From: Alcanivorax sp. DSM 26293 | Lineage (GTDB): Bacteria; Pseudomonadota; Gammaproteobacteria; Pseudomonadales; Alcanivoracaceae | Length of the DNA: 64,000 nt | NCBI RefSeq assembly: GCF_900107995.1 | Contig: NZ_FNUM01000002.1 | Coordinates: 332,283 to 396,282, forward strand | Direction of reading: 5' to 3' | Shown here: in pieces, positions 17,990 through 26,276 of the stretch | Numbering within the stretch: the first letter of the stretch is position 1 | Layout of the letters: each line of letters starts with the position of its first letter | Made by a program: the position numbers and the translations under genes | Notes under the pieces: generated by a model | The model's database searches: none | What the model was told of the DNA's origin: nothing | What the model saw: only the letters and a program-made list of their open reading frames with translations

Positions 17990-18017
17990 AAAAAAGCCGC
18001 CCAAGGGCGGCTTTTTT
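17990..18017. terminator. Bidirectional terminator between algP and the PilZ gene
   Basis: AAAAAAGCCGCC and GGGCGGCTTTTTT pair around a short loop and lie between two convergent genes. Confidence 0.95.
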
Positions 18018-18032
18018 GTTTTCATGAAGCGG

Positions 18033-18422
18033 TTACCCTTGGGGTAAAAGCTGTTCTTCCATACCTGCCAGATAGCGAATCTGATGCTGGCGAGCATCGC
18101 CCGCCAGTTCACGCAGATTGGAGTAGGTGCGAAGCCCAATACGGTACGCCTGCCCTACCCGCTGGCAACTGACGACCTCGGCAGAGACCTGTCGCAAGAT
18201 CATGCCCGGCGCATAGAGATCCAGCTTGAGGCGGGTTCCCGGCGACAAACTCACCGGAGACGTCAGTCCAACGCCGTAACGGTTATAGTCCATGGCCTTG
18301 GCGCGGGTAAGAAAGCGCCACCCACCAATCAGGCGATGTCGAAAGATGTCCACCCGCATCTGGGTGTGGATTCGTGCCAGCTTGCGACGATTGGCGCCGC
18401 GATTTTCCCTGCTATCCATCAT
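18033..18422 (-). CDS. PilZ-domain protein
   Basis: The 129-residue protein contains an arginine-rich N-terminus (ANRRKLARIHTQMRV) and a beta-barrel core with DYNRYGVGLTSPVSLSPGT, matching the PilZ fold that binds cyclic di-GMP through RxxxR and D/NxSxxG motifs. The second motif is degenerate (DYNRYGVG, with Arg-Tyr in place of the usual Ser region), so ligand binding is uncertain. It overlaps the upstream gene by 11 bases, indicating translational coupling with the unknown protein there. Confidence 0.75.
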   Translation of the reverse strand: MMDSRENRGANRRKLARIHTQMRVDIFRHRLIGGWRFLTRAKAMDYNRYGVGLTSPVSLSPGTRLKLDLYAPGMILRQVSAEVVSCQRVGQAYRIGLRTYSNLRELAGDARQHQIRYLAGMEEQLLPQG

Positions 18423-19089
18423 CGAACCGTATCAGCATCTGATCAAAATAATGTACCACCGCCTTCCTGGCGCTGGCCTCCATGCCCGGCAGCCCTTTGT
18501 GGGTGGCGGACGATGTAGCTTTACAAATTGTAACACGAGCAGCGGCGACGAGTGCACGGTTTACTCGCCCCAATGCCAGACAAGCTACAGAGTTATCCAT
18601 AAAATGAGTGATCGCCCCGTCATTGATGGCCTGCAACACGTCAAGCAGTGCCGCCATGTCCTCTTCACCCTGCAGGCTGGCCTGGAACACCAGGCTGGCT
18701 TTTTCAGCCATTGATGGGCTTAGCGGATAGGCCACATACAGCCTGTCCTGCTGGTAATAGCGCAAATTCGAAAAGTACCGCGCCAGGGCAAGCTGTTCAG
18801 CGACGGTGGTATTTTTCAGCAACCGCCCAATGAGACTGTCCGCCGAGCGGTTGATGACACGCATGGCACCCAGAATCAGCCTTGCCGAAGCGCCCTTTGC
18901 TTGAGCGGCTTCGAGGGGACCTTTGAAGAACACCGACAGCACCTCATCAACAAAAGGCGCGACCAGCGCATCCAGTTGTGCCAGATGACAACGGTGCGGG
19001 GCAGCCAGCATGCCATCAATAAATTGCTCAATGGATTGCTGAAGCGGAGGTGATGCCTCGAAGGCGATGTGTAGCGTGCTATGATCCAT
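18412..19089 (-). CDS. Conserved hypothetical protein coupled to PilZ gene
   Basis: The 225-residue, mostly helical soluble protein begins MDHSTLHIAFEASPP. I recognise no domain, signal peptide or membrane segment. The gene overlaps the PilZ gene by 11 bases, so the two proteins are probably made together and may act together. It is divergent from the DUF3108 gene across only 28 bases. It could be an effector whose activity is set by the PilZ partner, but nothing in the sequence proves this. Confidence 0.65.
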   Translation of the reverse strand: MDHSTLHIAFEASPPLQQSIEQFIDGMLAAPHRCHLAQLDALVAPFVDEVLSVFFKGPLEAAQAKGASARLILGAMRVINRSADSLIGRLLKNTTVAEQLALARYFSNLRYYQQDRLYVAYPLSPSMAEKASLVFQASLQGEEDMAALLDVLQAINDGAITHFMDNSVACLALGRVNRALVAAARVTICKATSSATHKGLPGMEASARKAVVHYFDQMLIRFDDG

Positions 19090-19117
19090 ATTCGTTTAAC
19101 TGGCGGACACAGGGAAA

Positions 19118-19855
19118 GTGGCGAATCTTACTGTAATTTTCAGGCCCTTACGGCTGCTGACGGGCCTGGTTCTTCTGGCGTCCCAGTCACTTTTCGCGGA
19201 AGCAGAGCCCCCGATCTCGTCCTTCCCGATGACACTGCAACCCGCTGAAGCCCAGTACCGGGTTGTCGTCAATGGTATCCCGCTAGGCCTCGATGCCACC
19301 ATTCGCCTGACGCAGAGTGATCAGGATTACCAACTGCACTTCCAAATTGAAAACCGACTATTTCAACATGAAGAAATTGCCACCTTCCGCTGGCATGACT
19401 GTAGTGCCCGTCCGTATCACTATCGTCATGCCAGCGCCGGTTTTGGCATGCGCCGGGAAGGCGAAATCCGCTTTGACTGGAAAGAAGGCCAAGCGCAAGG
19501 AAGCAAGGCCGTTTACCCTTTAGTGGACAATGCGCTGGATGCACTCAGCGTGGCCATGATGGCACGCTGCAATATGGCCAGAGGCGATACCGCATTCAGC
19601 TATCAGGTGGCGGAACCTGATGGCATGACGCACTATCAGTATCGCTCTCTGGGAGAGGAAAGCTTGGAGACCCCCGCTGGCGAGTGGGATGCAGCCAGCA
19701 TCGAGAGGGATTACCCTGAGCGCAGCAAACGTTCACGATTCTGGGCCGCCAGAGAGCTGGATTACTTCATGGTCCGCATGGATCATCAGGAGAATCTGTT
19801 CGTACGGGGGCGTATTGAAATGACCTCATTCAGATATCTCGCGAGCACCCCGTAA
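19118..19855 (+). CDS. DUF3108 periplasmic protein
   Basis: The 245-residue protein has an N-terminal signal (RLLTGLVLLASQSLFAEA). It then has a beta-rich domain with AQYRVVVNGIPLGLDATI, the typical opening of DUF3108 proteins, and LVDNALDALSVAMMAR in the middle. Family members are exported and of unknown function, and are often encoded near purine or envelope genes. It stands alone here, divergent from the gene pair with PilZ. Confidence 0.8.
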   Translation: MANLTVIFRPLRLLTGLVLLASQSLFAEAEPPISSFPMTLQPAEAQYRVVVNGIPLGLDATIRLTQSDQDYQLHFQIENRLFQHEEIATFRWHDCSARPYHYRHASAGFGMRREGEIRFDWKEGQAQGSKAVYPLVDNALDALSVAMMARCNMARGDTAFSYQVAEPDGMTHYQYRSLGEESLETPAGEWDAASIERDYPERSKRSRFWAARELDYFMVRMDHQENLFVRGRIEMTSFRYLASTP

Positions 19856-19915
19856 CCCGGTAGCCTCTGAATTACACCTTGCGTGTCATGCCTCAGAGAT
19901 TGGGTAAACAAGGCA

Positions 19916-20389
19916 TTATTCAGCGCCTCCCTGGATTCCCAATCCACTGCGCCAGGCCGGCAGCACCTTGGCCAACCGCCGAGTCGCCTGATTGATTACT
20001 TCATTCTGGTCCTCTTCCATTTGCCAGCGACGGGAGTCCTGCTGGAAACGGGCTCGCGGCGTGAGTTCCTGCCGCTGCTCACCACGGTCAAACTGGCGGC
20101 ACGTCTCGGCAAACTGGTGAATGGCAGCAAGATCTACCTTCGGTTCAATGCTGTCAGGCAGGCAGTCAAGCAACGCGCTGATGCGAATGGAGGCTTCACT
20201 CAGCTCCACCTGTTTCTGCTCTACGGCGCGACATAACACCTCCAGGCTCTCAATGATATGCACCTGCTGGGCTCGCGTTTCCCTTGCCTGGCGACGGGCC
20301 AACCATAACCGCCAGAGCCCCAAACCCAGCATAGCGCCAATCAACAGCCCGATGAGCGCTGCCAGTATGAGTTGTCCGGCCTGGGCCAT
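19916..20389 (-). CDS. DUF2489-type membrane-anchored protein
   Basis: The start at 20389 (MAQAGQLILAALIG) follows TAGGAG and gives 157 residues; a longer frame to 20644 has no support. There is one N-terminal membrane segment (residues 5-27), then a helical cytoplasmic part with LEVLCRAVEQKQVELSEA, matching the DUF2489 family of unknown function. It is divergent from the PGPGW membrane protein gene. Confidence 0.75.
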   Translation of the reverse strand: MAQAGQLILAALIGLLIGAMLGLGLWRLWLARRQARETRAQQVHIIESLEVLCRAVEQKQVELSEASIRISALLDCLPDSIEPKVDLAAIHQFAETCRQFDRGEQRQELTPRARFQQDSRRWQMEEDQNEVINQATRRLAKVLPAWRSGLGIQGGAE

Positions 20390-20510
20390 AACAGATTCTC
20401 CTAGGGGTATGTGAGGATAAAAGTGACATTTGCGGGATTGAAAATCCCCGAGCATAGCCGCATTGTACGCGGCACACTCTCTCTGCACAGCACCGCAAAC
20501 CGGAGGCCCA

Positions 20511-20966
20511 TTGAACGCAGAGTTACCTGCCTGGCTGGCGCCCTTGGCCCAGCAACTGGAACCCTGGGTGCCCGCACTCACAATCACCGGGTTTATCATG
20601 GCTCTGGCCTCCTGTGTTGCCATTCCCTGGCTGCTGCTGCGCATGCCTGCGAATTACTTCACCGAAAGCTACTTGCCACACGCTCATCGCGGCCCTCTTG
20701 CCTGGTTTTTCTGGGTGATTCGAAACGTGATCGCGGTAGTATTGCTGGTAGCCGGCATCCTGATGCTGGTGCTTCCCGGGCAAGGGCTGCTCACCATTCT
20801 GATCGCCCTGATGGCCAGCACCTTTCCAGGGAAATACCGGTTGGAACGCGCTATCATGCGCCGCCCTGGGGTGTTCCGGGCTGCCAACTGGATACGTCGC
20901 AAATACCACAGAACACCGCTGAAACACCCTGACGGACACGATGAGGACATCACCGATGGCGATTAA
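20511..20966 (+). CDS. PGPGW-family membrane protein
   Basis: I place the start at a TTG at 20511, immediately after a strong GGAGG (20502-20506). An upstream ATG at 20463 lacks such a site. The 151-residue protein has two membrane segments (about residues 22-45 and 75-108), with LVLPGQGLLTILIALMAS, the Pro-Gly-rich signature of PF09656. The C-terminus is charged. Its 3' end overlaps the mtnA start, so it is transcribed with the methionine salvage genes although no functional link is known. Confidence 0.75.
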   Translation: MNAELPAWLAPLAQQLEPWVPALTITGFIMALASCVAIPWLLLRMPANYFTESYLPHAHRGPLAWFFWVIRNVIAVVLLVAGILMLVLPGQGLLTILIALMASTFPGKYRLERAIMRRPGVFRAANWIRRKYHRTPLKHPDGHDEDITDGD

Positions 20967-21984
20967 TAGCGCTGCCATCCGTTGGCATGACGACCACCTT
21001 GAGTTACTGGATCAGCGGCGACTGCCCGCGGAGACCGTTTGGCTGCCTGTGCATGGCAGCGATGATGCCGCCAGCGCCATTCGGGACATGGTGGTCCGCG
21101 GCGCACCTGCCATCGGCATTACCGCCGCCTATGGCCTGGCATTGGAAGCCGCACGCCTGGGTGATAGTGCATCAGCAGCAGCGCTGGCCCCGGCCATTGC
21201 CACTCTGGCCGCCAGCCGGCCAACCGCCGTCAACCTGTTCTGGGCCCTTGAGCGCCTGCAGAGGCTGGCCGGTGAACAGTCCGGAGAAGCCCTGGTCAAC
21301 GCCCTGAAAACGGATGCCCAGGCCATCCACGAAGAAGACCTGGCAGCCAATCAGCGCATGGGCGAGCTGGGTGCAGACCTGCTCCCAGACAACGCCAGTG
21401 TCTACACGCACTGCAACACCGGTGCCCTGGCGACCGGCGGCCATGGGACAGCGCTCGGCATCATCCGTACGGCGTGGGCGCGGGGAAACCTGCAGGAAGT
21501 CTACGCCGGAGAAACCCGGCCCTGGTTGCAAGGCAGTCGCCTGACTAGCTGGGAGCTGCTCAATGATGGCATTCCCGTTACCCTGGTGGCAGACAGTGCC
21601 GCAGGTCAGCTCATGCAGCAGGGCAAGATACAGGCCGTGATCGTGGGCGCAGACCGCATTACTGCCAATGGCGATACGGCCAACAAGATCGGCACCTACA
21701 ATCTGGCCGTCCTGGCGCGTCACCATGGCATTCCCTTTATCGTGGCAGCGCCATTGTCGACTCTGGATGCGGAACTCCCGGACGGCAGCCATATTGTCAT
21801 CGAAGAGCGCGACGGTAGCGAAGTCCGAAGCATTCAGGGCAAGACCCTGGCGCCAGCCCATTGTCCCGTGTACAACCCGGCATTTGATGTCACCCCGGCT
21901 GCGTTGATCTCCGCCATCGTCACCGAGCGAGGCGTGATCCAGAACCCCAGCACCGCTACACTGATGGCCCATCTTCGTGGATAA
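20956..21984 (+). CDS. mtnA: S-methyl-5-thioribose-1-phosphate isomerase MtnA
   Basis: MtnA isomerises 5-methylthioribose-1-phosphate to the ribulose form in methionine salvage from methylthioadenosine. The protein shows MVVRGAPAIGITAAYGLAL, HCNTGALATGGHGTALG with the catalytic Cys, ETRPWLQGSRLTSWEL and VIVGADRITANGDTANKIG with the catalytic Asp. I use the ATG at 20956 with GAGG upstream, giving 342 residues; the ATG at 20941 would add five. It overlaps the PGPGW gene by 11 bases and is followed directly by mtnB. Confidence 0.95.
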   Translation: MAINSAAIRWHDDHLELLDQRRLPAETVWLPVHGSDDAASAIRDMVVRGAPAIGITAAYGLALEAARLGDSASAAALAPAIATLAASRPTAVNLFWALERLQRLAGEQSGEALVNALKTDAQAIHEEDLAANQRMGELGADLLPDNASVYTHCNTGALATGGHGTALGIIRTAWARGNLQEVYAGETRPWLQGSRLTSWELLNDGIPVTLVADSAAGQLMQQGKIQAVIVGADRITANGDTANKIGTYNLAVLARHHGIPFIVAAPLSTLDAELPDGSHIVIEERDGSEVRSIQGKTLAPAHCPVYNPAFDVTPAALISAIVTERGVIQNPSTATLMAHLRG

Positions 21985-21988
21985 CCGC

Positions 21989-22624
21989 ATGACTGATCGC
22001 CCCTACTCTACTGCCGATTACCGTGAAGCTGCCCGGGCTCTGGCCGCCGTGGGACAGCGTATCTATCAACATGGCTGGTCGCCGGCCACCAGTAGCAACT
22101 ACTCCGTGCGCCTGAATGCCACCCATGCTGCCATTACCCGTTCCGGCAAGGACAAGGGCCTGCTGCAGGAAACCGATATCATGGCCGTGGACATGGATGG
22201 CCAGTCCGTCAGCGATGGCAAACCCTCGGCCGAAACCCTGCTGCACACACAGCTTTACCGTCGCCATGACAACGTGGGGGCTGTCCTGCATACCCACAGC
22301 CATGCCAGTACCGTGCTGACCATGCACTGGCCTGCCAACAGCATCACCCTGGAAGGCTATGAGCTGCTCAAGGCTCTGGACGGCTATACCACCCATGACA
22401 GCCGGCTACGGATTCCTGTGTTTGATAATACCCAGGACATCGCCACCCTGGCCGATCAGGTGGATGCCGCCATGGCGGACGATGGCATTAGCCATGCCTA
22501 CCTGATCCGCGGTCATGGCCTTTACACCTGGGCACGGGATTTACCCACCTGTTACCGTCAACTTGAAGCGCTGGAGACCTTGCTCGCCGTAGAGCTGGAT
22601 CGTCGCCGTTTGCAAGGAGTATGA
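21989..22624 (+). CDS. mtnB: Methylthioribulose-1-phosphate dehydratase MtnB
   Basis: MtnB is a class II aldolase-fold, zinc-dependent dehydratase acting after MtnA. GWSPATSSNYSVRL, ITRSGKDKGLL, the metal site VLHTHSHASTVL and LIRGHGLYTWARDL are all present. The ATG at 21989 lies 4 bases after the mtnA stop. A GTG at 21977, overlapping mtnA by 8 bases, is an alternative that adds four residues. Neither has a strong ribosome site, which suggests translational coupling to mtnA. Length of about 211 residues is normal for the family. Confidence 0.94.
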   Translation: MTDRPYSTADYREAARALAAVGQRIYQHGWSPATSSNYSVRLNATHAAITRSGKDKGLLQETDIMAVDMDGQSVSDGKPSAETLLHTQLYRRHDNVGAVLHTHSHASTVLTMHWPANSITLEGYELLKALDGYTTHDSRLRIPVFDNTQDIATLADQVDAAMADDGISHAYLIRGHGLYTWARDLPTCYRQLEALETLLAVELDRRRLQGV

Positions 22625-22628
22625 CCCC

Positions 22629-23171
22629 ATGAGCGAACTGAAAATCTTTCAAGACAGTCAGCCTGACACCCTTGAACAACACCTGACTGACAAGGCAGCC
22701 ATGGCCAAAGTGTTGGCCGATGCAGGCATTCGCTATGAGCAATGGCAGGCCACACAAGAGTTGTCGGATAATCCGCAGCAGGAAGAAGTGATTGCCGCCT
22801 ACAAGGCAGATATCGATCGCTTGATCGCGGATGAAGGCTACCAGACTGTGGACGTGGTCAGCATGGTGCCCGATCACCCGGAAAAGGCGGCTTTCCGTCA
22901 GAAGTTTCTGGAAGAACATCGACACAGTGAAGACGAGGTACGTTTTTTCGTGGAAGGCCAGGGCCTGTTTACCCTGCACATCGGCGAGCGTGTCTACGAG
23001 GTGCTCTGCACCAAGGGGGACCTGATCAGCGTTCCTGCCAACACGCCGCACTGGTTTGATATGGGGTCCAATCCGCGCTTCGTGGCCATCCGCCTGTTCA
23101 ATAATCCGGAGGGCTGGGTGGCCAATTTTACCGGTAGCGATATCGCACAGCGGTTCAACCGTTTGGGCTAA
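22629..23171 (+). CDS. mtnD: Acireductone dioxygenase MtnD
   Basis: The 180-residue cupin enzyme oxidises the salvage intermediate acireductone to the methionine precursor 4-methylthio-2-oxobutanoate when iron-loaded (the nickel form gives an off-pathway product). The metal-binding set is visible in FLEEHRHSEDEVRFFVEG (two His and Glu) and in the second His of VPANTPHWFDMG. It lies 4 bases after mtnB and precedes mtnC, although mtnC acts one step earlier. AAGGAGTATGACCCC at the mtnB end provides the ribosome site. Confidence 0.95.
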   Translation: MSELKIFQDSQPDTLEQHLTDKAAMAKVLADAGIRYEQWQATQELSDNPQQEEVIAAYKADIDRLIADEGYQTVDVVSMVPDHPEKAAFRQKFLEEHRHSEDEVRFFVEGQGLFTLHIGERVYEVLCTKGDLISVPANTPHWFDMGSNPRFVAIRLFNNPEGWVANFTGSDIAQRFNRLG

Positions 23172-23216
23172 TCACCTCGCTGCCTGCAGGAGCGACGCTT
23201 GAGTCGCGAAGCGATC

Positions 23217-23251
23217 GAGTTGCGAGTTGCGAGTTGCGAGTTGCGAGTTGC
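23217..23251. repeat. Five tandem GAGTTGC heptamers
   Basis: Five perfect copies of GAGTTGC lie head to tail in the 206-base gap between mtnD and mtnC. A small palindrome GCGAC-N6-GTCGC (23192-23207) lies just upstream. The pure short repeat is a likely slippage site. No gene is present in the gap. Confidence 0.9.
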
Positions 23252-23377
23252 GAAATCCAAACACGAGCATCAGACCTTTGCCTTTCGAAACTTGCACCGG
23301 ATCACTCGTCACTTCAGTGCTTGTTCGCAACGCTCCGCCCCTGCAGAGCCTGTTGAGGCTTGAAAGTAAGGATCCCC

Positions 23378-24052
23378 ATGATCAAGGCAATTGTCACCGA
23401 CATTGAAGGCACCACCAGCAGCATTTCCTTCGTCAAGGAAGTGCTGTTTCCCTATGCTGCCAGGCAATTCCCGCGGTTTCTGGAAATGCACTGGGACAAA
23501 CCGGAGGTACAGGCTCAGCTGCGAGCGGCCGAGCAGGAAAGCGGCCAGAGTCTGGGCAGTCCGGCCGCCGCCAATGCCCTCTTCCAGCAGTGGATCAGTG
23601 AGGACCGCAAGGCCACACCGCTAAAAGCCCTGCAGGGAATGATCTGGAAGGCCGGCTATCAAAATGGGGATTACACCGCTCACCTCTACCCGGATACCGC
23701 CGCGGCCCTGCGAGCCTGGAAGCAGCAGGGACTGGACCTGTATGTCTATTCTTCCGGTTCCATTGCCGCCCAGCAGCTGTTCTTCGGCTATAGCGATGCG
23801 GGGGATCTGACAGGCCTGCTCTCCGGTTATTTCGACACCACCTCCGGGCATAAACAGGAAGTAGACAGCTACCGCACGATTCAGCAGGCCATCGGTTTGC
23901 CGGCGGAACAATTGCTGTTCCTGTCGGATATAGAAGCAGAGCTTGATGCGGCCGCGGAAGCTGGATTCCAGACAATCCGACTGGACCGGGAAGGCAGTCA
24001 GGGGGAAAGCCAGCACCGGGTAGTGAGCTCGTTTGAAGAAATCGTCCTATAG
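23378..24052 (+). CDS. mtnC: Enolase-phosphatase E1 MtnC
   Basis: MtnC is a bifunctional HAD-family enzyme that enolises and dephosphorylates 2,3-diketo-5-methylthiopentyl-1-phosphate, giving the substrate of MtnD. Motif I is VTDIEGTTSSISFVKEVLFPY, motif II YSSGSIAAQQLFFGYS, and motif IV LFLSDIEAELDAAAEAG when read in parts. The start at 23378 follows TAAGGAT and gives 224 residues. The gene is separated from mtnD by a repeat-containing spacer, so its expression may differ somewhat from mtnABD. Confidence 0.94.
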   Translation: MIKAIVTDIEGTTSSISFVKEVLFPYAARQFPRFLEMHWDKPEVQAQLRAAEQESGQSLGSPAAANALFQQWISEDRKATPLKALQGMIWKAGYQNGDYTAHLYPDTAAALRAWKQQGLDLYVYSSGSIAAQQLFFGYSDAGDLTGLLSGYFDTTSGHKQEVDSYRTIQQAIGLPAEQLLFLSDIEAELDAAAEAGFQTIRLDREGSQGESQHRVVSSFEEIVL

Positions 24053-24078
24053 GGCCGCACAACGGGGAATCGGAAAAT

Positions 24079-24160
24079 GTAGGGTGCACTGAGCCTAAGG
24101 CGAACTGCACCATTCGAGCGCCGGTTCGGTGCAGTTCGCCCCAGGCTCAGTGCACCCTAC
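24079..24160. repeat. Large inverted repeat (33-bp arms) at the mtnC/rlmG convergence
   Basis: The left arm (24079-24111) begins GTAGGGTGCACTGAGCCT. The right arm (24128-24160) is its reverse complement at 31 of 33 positions. The loop is 16 bases. The right arm overlaps the last bases of rlmG and provides its TAG stop codon. A half-copy, CGGTGCACCCTACG, is at 35436-35449. It is probably a mobile REP-like palindrome that also acts as a transcript-end hairpin. Confidence 0.85.
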
Positions 24161-25263
24161 GAACAGCGCCAAACGACGAATTTCTGGTTGCTGCCCAACA
24201 CCTCTACCTTGCCAAACAGCTTGCCCAGTAATTTGTGGTAGCCCAGATGGCGATTACCGATCACCCGCAGTTCTCCGCCAGTGTTCAGCGCCTGTTTCGA
24301 TTGCCGGAACAACCGCCGCGCCACGTGATCACCGACCACATGCCCTTCATGAAACGGCGGGTTGAGAAGGATCAGATCAAAACGCTCATCGTACTCGGCC
24401 AGGCCATCACCAAGATGAAAGTCGCAGGTGCTTTCCGGGCAATACCTGGCCACATTGTCACGGGCGCTTTGCAGGGCCAGCCAGGATTCGTCGCAGAACA
24501 CCAGATGACTGCTCGGATGTGCCTGAAGCAGCGATAGCCCGATCACCCCGTTGCCGCAGCCAAGATCCGCCACCTTGGTCCCCGCTGACAGAGTGCCGGG
24601 AAGGTGCTCGAGGAAAAACCGCGCCCCGATATCCTGCTGCTGCTGGGCAAACACGCCCGCATGCACCGTCAACGGCCCCATGGGGCCCTCCACCGCGGTG
24701 GGGTACGGCGCCTCGGCCAGCCGCTCACCAGGCGCCACGGCACTGAACAAGCGGGCTTTTTTCCAGCCCAGCTCTGCCCGACCATTGCCCAGATACAGTT
24801 GCATCAACGGCACCAGCTGGCGAGGCAGGTGCTTGTCCATCCCCGACAGCCAGACCGGCGTGTCTTTTGCCAGCTGCTCACTCAGCCACTGCAACTGCCA
24901 TTCCAGCAATGCCAATGACTTGGGAACCCGCATGATCACCTGATCCGGAGACTCCGGGAGAGGATCGAAGGGCCACAGATGCCTCCCCTCCTCCGGCAGC
25001 CCGTTCAGATCCCGGTTATGACAGCGGGCCCGCCGGGCCAGAAAAGAATCGCCGGTACTCACCACAGGCCCCTGCTGAAGTGAAGCCAATGCCAATGCTC
25101 CCTGCTGATCATTCACCACCAGCGTGGACGGCCCAAGCGCCCGCGCTTTCAAGGTATTCAGCAGGTAGAGATCCGCATTATCCCAGGCTTGCAGAGGGTC
25201 ATTGCGGCGTCGGGGCCAGCGCTGCAGTGTCAATCGGCCCCAGGGGTGCTCAAAGGTTGTCAT
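24157..25263 (-). CDS. rlmG: 23S rRNA (guanine-1835-N2)-methyltransferase RlmG
   Basis: The 368-residue protein begins MTTFEHPWGRLTLQRWP (ATG at 25263 after GGGAA). It has the two-domain form of RsmC/RlmG enzymes: a degenerate N-terminal methyltransferase-like domain, then a catalytic domain with VADLGCGNGVIGLSLL (SAM site) and ILLNPPFHEGH (catalytic NPPF). Segments RVPKSLALLEWQL, GWKKARLF and DIGARFFLEHLP match RlmG rather than RsmC. It methylates G1835 of 23S rRNA. The stop codon lies inside the palindromic repeat, so the last residue or residues may have been changed by insertion of that element. Confidence 0.88.
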   Translation of the reverse strand: MTTFEHPWGRLTLQRWPRRRNDPLQAWDNADLYLLNTLKARALGPSTLVVNDQQGALALASLQQGPVVSTGDSFLARRARCHNRDLNGLPEEGRHLWPFDPLPESPDQVIMRVPKSLALLEWQLQWLSEQLAKDTPVWLSGMDKHLPRQLVPLMQLYLGNGRAELGWKKARLFSAVAPGERLAEAPYPTAVEGPMGPLTVHAGVFAQQQQDIGARFFLEHLPGTLSAGTKVADLGCGNGVIGLSLLQAHPSSHLVFCDESWLALQSARDNVARYCPESTCDFHLGDGLAEYDERFDLILLNPPFHEGHVVGDHVARRLFRQSKQALNTGGELRVIGNRHLGYHKLLGKLFGKVEVLGSNQKFVVWRCS

Positions 25264-25405
25264 GCCGTTCCCGGTTGTGTCGTTCAGGCGGCGCATTCTG
25301 CCTGCCCTGCCCGTCGTTGACCAGAATCTGCGCAAACAGGCCGGCGACGGTTATTTAGGTATGGTATTTTGAAATTTCGCTGCTAGAATGCGCCAGCACA
25401 AGATC

Positions 25406-25482
25406 CGGAATATAGCTCAGCCTGGTAGAGCACTACGTTCGGGACGTAGGGGTCGCAGGTTCGAATCCTGCTATTCCGACCA
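25406..25482 (+). tRNA. tRNA-Pro (anticodon CGG)
   Basis: A complete cloverleaf is visible: acceptor CGGAATA/TATTCCG, anticodon stem CTACG/CGTAG with loop TTCGGGA giving anticodon CGG, T stem GCAGG/CCTGC with loop TTCGAAT, and an encoded ACCA end. It reads proline codon CCG. A TAGAAT -10-like box (25384) followed by a GC-rich discriminator lies about 17 bases upstream, as is usual for stringently controlled tRNA promoters. Confidence 0.97.
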
Positions 25483-25508
25483 ATTCAGACCCTCGCCGAA
25501 GGGTCTAC

Positions 25509-25536
25509 AAAAAAGGCCGCGAAAGCGGCCTTTTTT
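25509..25536. terminator. Bidirectional terminator after tRNA-Pro
   Basis: AAAAAAGGCCGC, GAAA loop and GCGGCCTTTTTT form a strong hairpin with U-runs on both strands. It serves the tRNA and the convergent YbhB-like gene. Confidence 0.95.
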
Positions 25537-25555
25537 GTGTCTGCACATGGCAGGT

Positions 25556-26185
25556 TCAGTCCGCCAGTCGCGGATTCAGTGTGTAGCTCACCGTGATACT
25601 GGCCTTGTCCAGCACATGCCCTTCAAGGGCGGCCACAATCGCCGCTCCGCTCATGTCATCTGCCACCGGCAGCTTGTCCACATCCAGGGCATAGACAGTA
25701 AAGACGTAGCGATGAACGATACTGTCGTTCCAGGGCGGACAGGGGCCGTCATAACCGAAGTAGTTCCCCTCCATCTCACCATCGCCGGCGAACCAGCTGG
25801 TGTAGTCATTGAGACCATGTCGCAGCCCCTGGGGAGCAGACGGTCCCGACTTGCCCCGCGGGGTGATCCCCTCACAATGGCTGCCTTCCATGATTTCGCT
25901 CTGGTCTGCGGGAATATCGAAAAGGGTCCAGTGATAAAAATCCACCCGGGGCAAGTCCGCAGGCACCTCACGGTCTTCCTGGTTCACATCGTCCCCGGCG
26001 CTGGGCACATCCGGGTCGTGACAGATCACCGCGAAGGAACGGGTTCCTGCAGGCTCGCCTTTCCAGGCCAGATGAGGATTGATGTTGCTGGACAAGGCCA
26101 CATGGTTGTCCGGGTCAATCACCGCAAAGGCAAACTTTTCAGCTATGGGAGCCTGATCGGTGAGACTGTTACTGACTAGCTCCAT
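25556..26185 (-). CDS. YbhB/YbcL-family (phosphatidylethanolamine-binding-like) protein
   Basis: The start at 26185 (MELVSNSLTDQAPI) follows AAGGAG, giving 209 residues; an upstream frame to 26257 is unsupported. The protein shows NINPHLAWKGEPAGTRSF, CHDPDVPSAGDDVN, FYHWTLFDIP and GYDGPCPPWNDSIVHRY, the ligand-pocket signatures of the bacterial Raf-kinase-inhibitor-like family. It is predicted cytosolic. The physiological role is unknown. It lies on the same strand as and downstream of thpR. Confidence 0.88.
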   Translation of the reverse strand: MELVSNSLTDQAPIAEKFAFAVIDPDNHVALSSNINPHLAWKGEPAGTRSFAVICHDPDVPSAGDDVNQEDREVPADLPRVDFYHWTLFDIPADQSEIMEGSHCEGITPRGKSGPSAPQGLRHGLNDYTSWFAGDGEMEGNYFGYDGPCPPWNDSIVHRYVFTVYALDVDKLPVADDMSGAAIVAALEGHVLDKASITVSYTLNPRLAD

Positions 26186-26276
26186 GGTAAGACTCCTTGG
26201 GTCCGGTTTTGCAGAGGCTCCAACCTTGCAGGTGCCGAGGAAAAATTCAACCGGCAATCCCTCATTCCGCTTCCTG

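Noticed and set aside
23217-23251. Short tandem array as a CRISPR
   Set aside because: The units are 7 bases with no spacers and no cas genes nearby; it is a simple tandem repeat.
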